Positions 53,953 through 64,000 of a stretch of DNA of 64,000 bases are shown here, one piece after another; the first letter of the stretch is position 1, and each line of letters begins with the position of its first letter. A program made the position numbers and the translations under genes. The stretch comes from Crambe crambe (lineage: Eukaryota > Porifera > Demospongiae > Poecilosclerida > Crambeidae): NCBI GenBank assembly GCA_963924555.1, contig OZ004587.1:558001-622000 (forward strand), written 5' to 3'. A model generated the notes under the pieces. The model was not told the origin of the DNA. It worked only from the letters and a program-made list of their open reading frames with translations, and ran no database searches.

Positions 53953-56900
53953 ATCACATGACAAGTACCAGTCTAGTCATGTGATCTGTCACTTAATTAC
54001 CATGTGTGTCACATGATGACTGACTCACTTGGTGACAGGTATAGGTCTAGTCATGTGATGTCATGTGATACTCACTTGGTGGCGTGAGTGTAATCTCCCT
54101 TGCTCTGGAGGTTGGGGGTGGGATCACTGTCATCACAGATCATTAAAGTCGTAACTTCCAGCTGCATTCTAAAAGGAACATGTACACACTAGAGTGAGGC
54201 AAGCACACACATACAATGATTTTACTATGCACAATGAACACAACGAACACATGCACATGCACATACTGTGCACGTACTTCAAGAATTATTGAGACATACA
54301 AAAGAATGACAATCCAATTCAATGCTCTCTAATTTTAGCCTGACTCCATGATACGAGGTGTATGGTACTACTCTTATAGCCTGCTCTTCAAGTCATTGTA
54401 CATGAATCTATCCTCTAATAATGATGATCATCATTTAATATGGAAGTGGGCAAGTTGACTGCATTTTCTTTACATGTGCCTCTTCTCTAAGGACTTTTAT
54501 GACTCACAGGATACAAGTACATTCATCTCCTTTGAATTCAATCATTTCCAGAAACACTAAAAGTGTTACTGGGAGTTGTGATCCACTAGTGAAACATTTC
54601 AGTTGGATCAAAGCCACTAGCAATCACGAGTTATGGAGCATGAGATGCAGGACCTTGACTGTCATTTCTTATTGGGTGGATGTAGAGGCTAGATGAGAGG
54701 TACATTGTACTGCACACATGGACAGAGCAAAAAAGGTCAGGGGTATTTGGTAAACCCATCATGACTAGGGACTGGCACATTCTGCCAGCATAGTTTTGGG
54801 AATAATAGGTCCATCAAAGCAGGAAGCATAATGCTGGCATAATAGGCTATCGCTAATCATGACTTAGCTATGGGGTGGGGGGAGGGCAGTGTCCTCCCCC
54901 CCAGACTAAGCCAACTGTTATACTAAACATTATAGGACTGCCTCCCCAACCAATATTTGCTAGATAAGGTCGACCCTGATATCTAGAGCAGTGCACTAAC
55001 ACGAATCTCTATGTAACGATCATACAATGTGAGATATTTACTGTATGGTACAAGATGATCCTCTGAACACCATTGTCATGAAACAGCAAGGGCTCACAAT
55101 AACAGTCACACACACAAGACCATAGTTCATCTCTCCATTTATCTGGTCAATTTCTCCCAAATTGTCCAACCAAAACTGGGCAGGACTGTTCCTAGCAATG
55201 GGAAGTGAGGAGTAAAGTTAGTGGACAGTGTGGTTAATCAGTTTGACCAATCAAAGAGGTCATCACCTCTAGTGGAGTTATAGACACACGTGCGTATGAG
55301 AAGGGATGGCAATGATAATATTCCCTACATAAGACCCTCATAAGTCAACCTTGCTTGTTGGCATGCCATGTGTCACATGACAAGTACCAGTCTAGTCATG
55401 TGATCTGATGTTTAATTACCATGTGTATCACATGATGACATTAATATAAATTACTCTGATAATCATATCAACTTTAAAGGTACTAATTGATATGAGAAAG
55501 AAAGAGGTCAACTATTATGACTCCCTTCTTCATGACAATTCCATCAACATTTAAAAAGTCACGTAAGAGGATTAAAGTGAAAATACCTGACATGCAAATG
55601 CCATTGCATCTTCATCAGATTATTGGCTACGTCTTCATTTAATTGTAAGGAATGGACTTAGCATGTGAACAATAAAGTAAGTCCATTTCATTAAACAAAT
55701 GGTACGTGTTTAGCCAACATTCTTCATTAAAAATGCCTGTCCAGAAAAATGGATCAAATAATGGAGTATGTCAGGTACATACTGTTGCTGCACTATTGGT
55801 GGGCTTAATATAGAATGTGATAGTGATGTTATTGATACAGTATGCTTTGTACATCATAAGAGAAGATCCTATGGATTTCAGTAGGTGAATACTAATCATG
55901 ACCTCATACTTATGAGGTCTAAGTGTACATTTCAACAAGTGGGTTCAGTCATACGACATCTTTCCATTAGGATGATATGGGATTAGTGAGGAAGATGAAG
56001 TGCTCTACATGATTATGTGGAAGCTTATTGTAAGTTCACCAGACGCTGCATGTATCTGTAAGCTTTCCACTCCATTACTACTAATCAGAACTGGAAGGGA
56101 AAGGGAAGAGATTTTAAGTCAGAGAGTGGACCAGCACTAAACTTATTACAACCCAAAAATATGTATTCCTGGAGCCATTACCAGCAAAAAACCTACACTA
56201 AAACACTCTTGATATCCACCCAGAAAAAAAGCATCAAATTCTGCACTTGAGCACTTCATGCCACTCCAGCCTAAAAATCAAAAATCAATCTCTGCCCCCA
56301 AGCAATGATATACATTAATTAGTAATACCTTTATTGCTATATCATCTTGGCCTGTCATGGGAGTGAAGTAGGAATAGTTAGCTCGTAGTTTGGTAATGTG
56401 ATGGGTAAGGGGTTACTTGACTGAAGTATACTCTCTTGTTGCTGGGAGTTCTATGGACAATCCCTATCCTATGCACATGGAACTGTAGGATAGGACGGAC
56501 ACATAGGATGGAGCCTGCCATGGGAGTCCTATGGATAATCCCTATCTTATGTATATGGGACTATAGGATAGGACAGACACAGTCCCTATATTAAGTACAT
56601 TGGACTGTCAAATACATAGTAGGACAGAACACACAAACAGGTACCTATGGGAGTTCCTATGTAACTCCAAGGGAAACCACCTTGTAACATTGAAGATTAT
56701 GGGACCCCATAGGACTTTTCTCTGTCCTAGATGACACATCCATGGATTACATATGATGGCGAACTTGGACACGAGTGACTTTCACACTATTCAAATTACT
56801 AAGCAAAACATAAGTAATGCTTTACACTTTCTTGAACCAGTAGTCAGTGGAAACAACGTGCTCTAGTCTTACCGATTAACAGTGAAGGTGGTGGAGTTGG

Positions 56901-57525
56901 TATAGCCATCAAAGTTCCAACTGTTGTGCATCTGACCACCATTACAATACATACCCATTTCCAAAGCCACCTACACATTTATAGACAATGAATGATCAAG
57001 TGTGCTTTATTTGGAATTCTTACTCCAGCGTAGTTTTGTACGTAGATGAAGGACTGTCTCATCCGTCACCTTCCCATCAAGCAGACACTGATGCTCCATG
57101 TGTCACACCCACTGCACACAGGCTGTTATTGACCACGGCTGAGATCAGTCCAGACTCCTGCACACCCAAACAAAAGGGAGACGTAACAATCATTTTGTAG
57201 AGATCAATCTATCATGTTGGAAGTCCCAAAGCTCTCCAATTAGTGTTTGGTTAAGGGATACTTTAAGGAATCATTGAGTGAATGTGCATGGTGGGAGATG
57301 AAGATGTGTAGGAAGCTGTACTCTACACGACCTATCTTACCATACTCACTGCATGAAGAGTGAACCATTGGGAAAGTTAGTGGACAGTGTGGCACTCCAT
57401 TGGTCATAGTGTGACTACATCAAAGCCATATGCTGCCACCAGGCACATCACTAATTACAAGATTCTCATCAACCCTTGCTCGCATGCCATATATCACATG
57501 ACAAGTACCAGTCTAGTCATGTGAT
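53953..57525. repeat. TCACATGA...TCATGTGA repeats (three copies)
   Basis: atcacatgacaagtaccag followed by tctagtcatgtgat occurs at 53,953-53,985, 55,372-55,404 and 57,493-57,525. Each forms a hairpin with a 10-bp stem. The half-sites TCACATGA/TCATGTGA equal the M-box/CLEAR E-box bound by MITF/TFE factors; further single sites lie nearby. Probably part of a duplicated block. Confidence 0.6.
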
Positions 57526-58400
57526 ATTTGTAGACCCAGCCATATAATGCCTAATGGTGGTGTCATGTGATACTCACTTTGGTGCCATGAGTGTTATCTC
57601 CCTTGCTCTGGAGGTTGGGGGTGGGGTTACTATCATCGTCAATCATTAAAGTCGTAACTTCCAGCTGCAGGAACTAGAGTGAGGCAAGAGTAAGTAGAGC
57701 CTTAAACTGGTTCTGTAAACATGGTCATTTATTTTATTGGATTGAATGAGACATGTCCTACATACATACATACATATGCAAAGTATTAGTTCATCCAAAA
57801 GTTAACACATGCTCATTTAGCATATACGTAGGTTGAGTGAAAGGCCAACTCTTCTTCAACACTCCACCTTTCCTCTTAACCAGTGGAAACTCTATATGAA
57901 GGAATAAGGTGAAGAGTTATTCATTACTGAGTCTATGTCAGCATTGGGTAAGGGGTCTTCACAGTAAAATATCCACAACTTGTAACAGGTCTGGACTGCT
58001 CCACATACCAGGGGTCAGTAAAATTTAACAGGTCTGTAACAGGTCCATATTTTTGGACTGTATCAGACCTGCTGCCTCACGGACTGCCTACAGATCAAAA
58101 ATTAGTACTTTGGTGCCTATAGGATGTACTCTTCTTTTTTTTTTTTGTTACATACCTGCTTACAAGTTGGATTTTTCATCAAATACACTAGTTCAGGGGT
58201 CAGAAAAGTTAAGAGTATCACGTACCATAGCTAGTCAGGTACATTTGACTATCAGAAATACTTACTGTTCTTGTTCGTGGGTCTTCCTTGGATCGTGATA
58301 GATCCTCCACAATGAGCTCCTCCGTAAATCCTCCAGCTACGTAGCTCAGCTGTTTCAGATCTCTCAGATTCGTTCTAGTCCTCAGCTCAAGATAGAAAAG
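54076..58400 (-). CDS. Unrecognised multi-exon gene fragment
   Basis: Candidate exons: 58,265-58,345 or longer (one frame gives YGGAHCGGSITIQGRPTNKN, donor GTAAGT); 57,578-57,664 (LEVTTLMIDDDSNPTPNLQS...HGTK, donor GTGAGT); 56,873-56,970 (GMYCNGGQMHNSWNFDGYTN, donor GTAAGA); and 54,076-54,161. The last is a second copy of the 57.6-kb exon (MICDDSDPTPNLQS) that has lost one base. Splice signals are good, but I cannot assign a family and phases do not chain with confidence. Some helices loosely resemble talin/vinculin-type hairpins; the GGAHCGGS and YCNGG motifs do not. Confidence 0.3.
56450..56660. repeat. Tandem ~75-bp repeat
   Basis: Units containing tcctatggataatccctatc followed by aggataggacagacac occur about two and a half times. 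Confidence 0.6.
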
Positions 58401-58460
58401 GCGGAGCTAGTGGGCGTGGCTATACGATATGAATAGGTGCATGCGCAGTTCTCTATCGCG
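58295..58460. repeat. Counterpart of 1-165
   Basis: This is a same-orientation copy of the first 160 bases of the window, including the gcatgcgcagt NRF-1-like site at 58,440. It probably holds the 5' end and promoter of the minus-strand fragment at 54-58.4 kb. Confidence 0.85.
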
Positions 58461-58469
58461 TATTATCAC

Positions 58470-59620
58470 GCAATCTATAGAAGGGACCGGGAGTTATCAG
58501 CTTTTATCTAAATACGCAGCAAGGATTTATCAGCACCTGTGTCGACCATAGATCATGCATTGGGTTCACGTAGCACGCGCACTACGTCAGGCATGACCAT
58601 GTGGCTGTAGTGGAGAGTGCTGCCTCCTGTCATTTTTCTTTCTTTTTTTCCCACTATGAGTAAGTCAGCTAGAGTAGCCAAACTTTGTAGCTACAAGAGA
58701 GTATCAAGTACTTGGTGCATCGATGGCCTAGGGTGACCGTGTTATGCCCTTGCACTAGTCTTGTTTCCAGATTATGTACATTTTGGGTAGAGGCCATCTG
58801 GGGACTTTAGCAGGGCTGATCCAGGATTTCCTTGGATGGTGGCTGGTGTTGCCAGTAGACCATAGTCCAATCTGACCATGTGGCCTATTTTGGCTCGTGT
58901 TACAGCTATTTAGATACATGGAAAAAGGACAAAAGCAAATAAAGCTACATATATAGCTCTTGTTCTGAAATGCAAAGTAAGCCGCTAGAAGAACTACTCC
59001 ATCAGTGCCATCGGCTGATCAACCAATCGTGGGAGTTTATATGAGATCTACCTAATATTCTAATAGCCCAATTCAAGCTCCTGTTAGTCCAAAATCTTGC
59101 TCAGAGATCTGTCCAATTAAAACCCAGAATGAGCTACATAAGTGGACCTAGAGAATCTTTAGAGCAAGCTGAGAAGATGTTGTGGATGATATTTTAAAAG
59201 CATGAAATTACATAGGAAATCACTGGATGGGTACTCTTCTCAACCTCACAAATGTAACAGGGCAGCCTTTTAAACATTTAAGCTTCTCATGTCAGTCATT
59301 TGATAAAAGACATTGTGTGCTGCCACTGTCACAATGTGATTTTTGCATATCTTGAACAATCCCCAGATGTTCTCCTGAGCTTCGTGTGAGAACATCTGGG
59401 AAATGAGAGAGAAAATTTTTCTCTGGCTTTCCAGCCAATCATTACTTATCAACAAGGTTCTAAAGATAATAATTATGGATATCAATACATGTATGTATAC
59501 TGAAAATGATCACACATAATTTGGTAAAAACCATAACTATTATTCATTAATTTAGCTATGATGAGGTAATAATTGTCTCATTCTGAGTAGTATAATATTT
59601 ATAGCAATGTTACTCTTTAT
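58470..59620. other. Intergenic; small hairpin at 59,363-59,402
   Basis: No gene is supported. ccccagatgttctc and gagaacatctggg form a 13-bp stem. Confidence 0.45.
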
Positions 59621-59627
59621 TATGTAG

Positions 59628-61648
59628 ATAAAAAAATTAGCAATGAAAACAAACAGGTACTTGAAGGTTTGTTCCAGAGAGGTATGGTATCAACATCAGT
59701 GACCAATACCCTTTCAATGAGCCTAATTGAGAAAGCTGTTGATGAAACAAAACTTGATAGGAAGATAGTGAAGGTAATATCTGTTTGTTGATTTCCTAAC
59801 CCAATATGATTGTGTTAGCTATGCAACTAACTGTATGCAGCAAACAAAATTCTAAATGGTGCACCCCAGCTCATGGGATGAAATTCAAAGTTCAATAGCA
59901 ACTTGATTGGTGCAATTTTTAGCTATGGGCTATATGCCTTAAGAGCTTATGAGGCTCAAGTACGTAGGATACAATGCTGTTATGAAACTTAGAGCAGCTG
60001 TTATAATTATATCAAATAGTGCACTTCCGAAAAGGCATTCTTTATTGGTGAGCTGGATTACCATTATATCAAGACTAAGCAGACAGCTGAAAGTCTTAAT
60101 ATGCTGCTCCATAGTATGTTTGGGTAACAGTTTGTAAGGTCGTGTCTTTTTCAACTGCTTTTTAACCACAAAATCCATGAAAATTTCATCCCATGAAAAT
60201 TTCCCACTATGCAATACAGTCATGGGATTTAGAGTAGCTAGCTATGATATCACATGTACTTGGACAGCTTAGGTGGGGATGGATTCTGAGTCCAGGAGCT
60301 TATATGGACCAATAAGTCATGGTATAAAAGACAATGTCGTAACTACTATGACCAGAGCTATGTTATCTCATAACTACAACTATGCATTCTGGGGTAGGTG
60401 GCAACAGGGAACTGGATTCTTAAATGCTCTTTTCTAGGATGAATTGAATTCAGTCCGTGCTGTCTGTTTCGCTAGCACTTATGTGTATACTCAGGAGGGC
60501 ATGATATCGGCCTGATAATAAAAATTTTGTCATTATGCAGAATTGGATTGGCAATTGTAAAAGAAAGGTAGAAAATACTACTCAACAAGGTGCTGAACAT
60601 GATGTACCCATTCCAAAACGACGAAATTTTCATGGATATCATGAATTTATGAAGACGCAGAAGGGCCATAAAGGTATGGTTATCCTATCCAGGTTCCAGT
60701 TTTGACATTAGCTAATTACTGGTGAAGAAAGTATGATGTAGCAACAGAAAAAATATGGAGTCTCAAAAGCAAAATCATTAGCAGTGCCATTATGACAACT
60801 CTTTGCACTGGTTTAATATACTCTCTGGCTCACCATACTCATAGGATCTGGAACTACCATTGGCGAATGCTCATCAGCAATTAGCTCTTCATGGAAAAGA
60901 CTTTCTGTGGAAGAGAAAGATGAATTTCGTGATAGGGCAAAAAGAAGAAAAGAAGGTGAAGGGATACCACCTGCACAGAAGTGGAAGGAAATTCAAAAAT
61001 CCATGAAGAGAATCAACCAAGAGGTACGATTAGAAGGTTGAGATAGACCACACACCTTTACATAATGTTTACTGCATTACTAGTTACATTGAGAAGATGG
61101 GAGGAGAGGGTGTTGCAATGCTGTGGGCCAACGGAAGCTGCTACCGTAGCTACAGTAATTTGGGCCAAAAGTGGCTAGATAAAATGTCAGTTTTATCATT
61201 ATAAAAACAGCATGAAGACATACCTATCAGGAGTACGTAGCTAGCTTCTAGTAATGGTAACACAGTCCATTCCATTCTGATCTTTCGTGTGACTGATCAG
61301 CATACACAGGATTAAGTTGGCACAGGGTTCTGGTGAATCCACTGAATAAAGCACACCATGATTTGCTGTGATATTATAATTGGACACTATTTCATTACAT
61401 TATTCAGTTGCTCCACAATCTCAACCCAATACATCCTCTTCATCCACTCCACAAGTGATCTCCTCCATAACTACTGCAGCAACTTCATCCATCCCTCAAG
61501 CTATCTCCTCCATAGCTACTACATCAACAACCCATTTTCATGCTCCCGTACCTTCAGTATGTATATGAGAAAACTATTATGACAATGATTTTACTTTCTG
61601 TCATTATAGGCTCCTATGCGGACACCTGTGTCTGTAAGAATTATATGA
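59628..61648 (+). CDS. HMG-box protein (spliced, partial model)
   Basis: Exons: 59,628-59,773 (KKISNENKQVLEGLFQRGMV, VTNTLSMSLIEKAVD), 60,541-60,673 (PIPKRRNFHGYHEFMKTQKG), 60,845-61,023 (GSGTTIGECSSAISSSWKRL, then SVEEKDEFRDRAKRRKEG), 61,408-61,556 (Ser/Thr-rich, SQPNTSSSSTPQVISS) and 61,610-61,648 (APMRTPVSVRII, stop). The second and third exons together form an HMG box: Y/F..F, a stretch before GECSSAISSSWKRLS, then EEKDEFRDRAKR. HMG boxes bend DNA. Phases of the first three exons agree. The third to fourth junction is off by one, so an exon or border is missing. The first exon is not found. It converges with the KDZ-like gene 700 bp away. Confidence 0.6.
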
Positions 61649-61659
61649 ACAGAACAAAG

Positions 61660-62370
61660 AGAACAAAGAGGAACAAGTAGCTAATGATGAATTTTCATAA
61701 TAATGTTTATAGCAAGGACATAATATTTACCAGGGGTGGTAGGGCTTGTCTTGAGTGCCTTCGTGTGACTGGTATAATTCAGCAAGCAGAGTTATTGATG
61801 TGAAGTTCATTCCTCACAGGGGGAGGAAGGTCATCTATTTTTGGGTAATAAAAGTGTGACCACACTAGCTAGGATGTGAAGTGTGCCATCTAGGGGGTCG
61901 GGGGGCATGCTCATCCAGGAAAATTTTAAGCCTCATTGGATTGGATCTGGTGCATCCACTGAGGTTCTAGGGTGATATCTTGATTCCCACTGAATGTTAT
62001 AGCTTGTTAGCAAGCTGAAAAACAACTATTTCAGTTATACGTATTAAGAACATGATGTCATAGTCCATCATTTTATAGCCCCACCTTCTGAATATTGAAG
62101 GCAAACAGTTGACAAACAGTTGAACAAGTTCTTTTGCAATTGCTTCTAGAATTACCTGGGTAATAGGATCACTGGTTCTTAGGGCTATTGCTTCAGGATA
62201 GTTTGTGTGTCCCTAATCACATTGGGGTATGTGTAGCTAGTCATTTCAGATCAAGTAATGACAGTTTTGGAGATTAGCCATGGAGTTTGTTCAATACACA
62301 AATAATATTACAAAAAGGTAAACTGATGATATAAACAAGTATCTTCTGTGTTATTAGTCTGGTTGTTCAT
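61660..62370. other. Spacer between the convergent genes
   Basis: No exon or repeat is recognised. Confidence 0.5.
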
Positions 62371-62374
62371 AATA

Positions 62375-64000
62375 TTATTGTACACCTTCATCACGACCCA
62401 CTGCAGCCACTATATCGTCAACTGTTTCTTTCTAAAAGAGTAGATAGCTGAATGAAATAAAGCAGTATTGCAACTGTTATACACACCTTTTCATATAAAC
62501 GCCACTGATCTAATTGGTATCTTTGAATAGCCCTAGCTTTCAATATCTCAGATATGTCCTCCCTGGCATTATCTTCATCAGAATCTGAGGTATGTGCCTT
62601 TATGTATGTAAGCACGGACACACGAACACAAACATCACAGTTACTCATAGTATGTGTCATCAACCCAGTCAATATTAACACACCTGTACAATGTAGTCCT
62701 CATTAGTTTCACTAAATAAGCCCTCTGAAGTCTCCATTTCCTATTGATTGAATAGGCATATTTATACCACTCGTCAGACCAGCCTCTCCAATACTCACAT
62801 CACTCATCAGACTAGCTTCTCCAATATCGTCCTCATTTACATCACTTGTCACTGTTGCCAGACTAGCCTCTCCAATACTGTCCTCATTTACATCACTCAT
62901 CACACCAGCCTCTCCAATACTCACATCACTCATCAGACTAGCTTCTCCAATATCGTCCTCATTTACATCACTTGTCACTGTTGCCAGACTAGCCTCTCCA
63001 ATACTGTCCTCATTTACATCACTCATCACACCAGCCTCTCCAATATTTACATCACTCATCAGACTAGCTTCTCCAATATCATCACTCGTCAAGATCTCCA
63101 TATCTATCTGAACAGGGAAACATGACACTTAGCAGACAATTCATAGTAACATACCTAGATCCTGGTTGAATGGGTCCTCTGAGGTCAGCTGAAGGAGTAA
63201 TTATCCTAATAATTACCTCACATAGCTAAACACAATAACATACTTCTCCGGTTACGTGCACTTGTTCCAAACAAGCTTCCAATAGCTGATCTGGGATGAG
63301 TGGTATATCAAGTATCATAGGCCCCAAAAACTCAGTAAATTTATTGCAATATAAAAGGTAATTCACTGATTTCTTGACCAAGAGCTGTTTGCATAAACAG
63401 ATGGCACCTTTTTTCATACTATCCTTATTTGATTGTATGTAGTCAAGCACAATTTGGACTTCTGCTAGAGAATTGCTAATAGTCCTCTTCATTTCCTCTT
63501 TCAACATTTCTATTTCTTCCTTTGCTCTCTCTTGTAAATGCCATGCATCAATCAGTTGGTTTCTCAAACTTGCTGGAATATCACTTGTGGATGCCTGATT
63601 GAACCATATGACATCTCTTGAACACACCTCATTCATGGTTATCACCCTGGGATGTTTGTTCCATTCATGTTCATTGTATTTTTCAACCAAGGCTTTCAGG
63701 CTGCCAGTAATAGATGTTATTTGCTTGCTGATTTTCTGGCTTAATTCATGGCCACCTATGTATGTACAAAAACGGCTTCGAATCAATAAGATTACAACAT
63801 AAACCTTGTTCTTACTGGCATATTTAGCTTTGACATCAAGTAAGAAAAATCTCTCCTGTGATTTAGTGGAAATTCTTTGCATCATTTGTGTCTGCTTGAT
63901 TCTATTGGACATCTCCCGGACTGTCTTGTATTCAGTAGATGCATCTGTCCATCGCCTGATCTTATGCTGTCTTTCAAAGTTCAGCATGCTTTTTTCAATT
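62375..64000 (-). CDS. KDZ-like transposase, C-terminal part (continues past the window)
   Basis: Exons: 63,816 to beyond 64,000 (LNFERQHKIRRWTDASTEYK, donor GTAAG), 63,244-63,755 (GHELSQKISKQI, LKALVEKYNEH, AEVQIVLDYI), 62,684-62,740 (EMETSEGLFSETNEDYIVQ), 62,487-62,597 (SDSDEDNAREDISEILKARA, RYQLDQWRLYEK) and 62,375-62,431 (KETVDDIVAAVGRDEGVQ, stop). All join in phase. The R-RW...S-EY segment, the K-Y-x-x-G..KISKQI motif and L..LV..YN are typical of the C-terminal region of Kyakuja-Dileera-Zisupton transposases (family knowledge, no search). The catalytic residues lie outside the window. An acidic repeat at 62,760-63,111 may be an alternative exon. Confidence 0.7.
62760..63111 (-). repeat. 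Acidic coding-type repeat (SDVNEDDIGEASL)
   Basis: Nested units, roughly 40 and 110 bp, encode SLMSDVNIGEAGVMSDVNED and SIGEASLATVTSDVNED repeatedly on the minus strand without a stop. It follows an acceptor (ccctgttcag) in phase with the preceding KDZ exon. The phase of its own donor does not fit the next exon, so it is either alternatively spliced or intronic. Confidence 0.6.

Noticed and set aside
57070..57157. Candidate exon reading ESGLISAVVNNSLCAVGVTH
   Set aside because: Splice-like ends exist but every frame meets a stop before the donor.

Overview
The window is eukaryotic nuclear DNA from an early-branching animal, most likely a demosponge of the Amphimedon type. The evidence is short GT-AG introns, a talin gene with clear animal-type rod repeats, ankyrin and death-domain genes, and many animal-type DNA transposons (IS630/Tc1-like, KDZ-like, pogo-like, hAT-like, and one TIR family I cannot name). 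I see no bacterial operons, CRISPR arrays or rRNA. The species is inference.

Layout. 1-165 is a partial copy of 58,295-58,460. 175-2,380 is a complete two-gene DNA transposon. From about 3.67 to 50.9 kb the window is dominated by a degraded tandem segmental duplication. The ancestral unit reads, left to right: an ankyrin-repeat gene (minus), a pogo-like transposase remnant (plus), a small repeat block, a death-domain gene (minus), a promoter block, and the 3' end of a talin gene (minus). Unit 1 covers about 3.67-15.5 kb, and its talin exon is cut by a nested transposon. A second unit is split: its death-domain to talin half is at 15.5-21.64 kb, with two transposon insertions. An ankyrin plus pogo half is at 22.2-25.43 kb. 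Unit 3 runs from 29.5 kb and reaches the longest talin copy, 22 exons at 38.69-50.88 kb. Unique DNA at 25.43-29.5 kb holds a broken P-loop ATPase gene and a proline/asparagine repeat ORF.

Within the talin intron at 46.5-50.77 kb sits a complete 3.76-kb transposon with 33-bp TIRs, a TTA target duplication and a two-exon protein of more than 1,000 residues. This protein carries a DDE-like triad and a cysteine-rich tail. A relative, internally deleted, lies at 15.6-16.95 kb with a TAA duplication. The last 13 kb holds duplicated exons of an unrecognised minus-strand gene (54-58.4 kb), a fold-back element, an HMG-box gene (plus, 59.6-61.65 kb) and the 3' end of a KDZ-like transposase (minus, 62.4 kb to the window edge).

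How the genes may work together. Ankyrin and death-domain genes are duplicated side by side. The ankyrin paralogues differ mostly at repeat positions known to form the binding surface, which suggests a diversifying recognition family next to death-fold adaptors. This is inference. Talin links integrins to actin and appears to be a passenger of the duplication. Transposon insertions into copies, with the empty site preserved in sister copies, give an internal record of order and target duplications.
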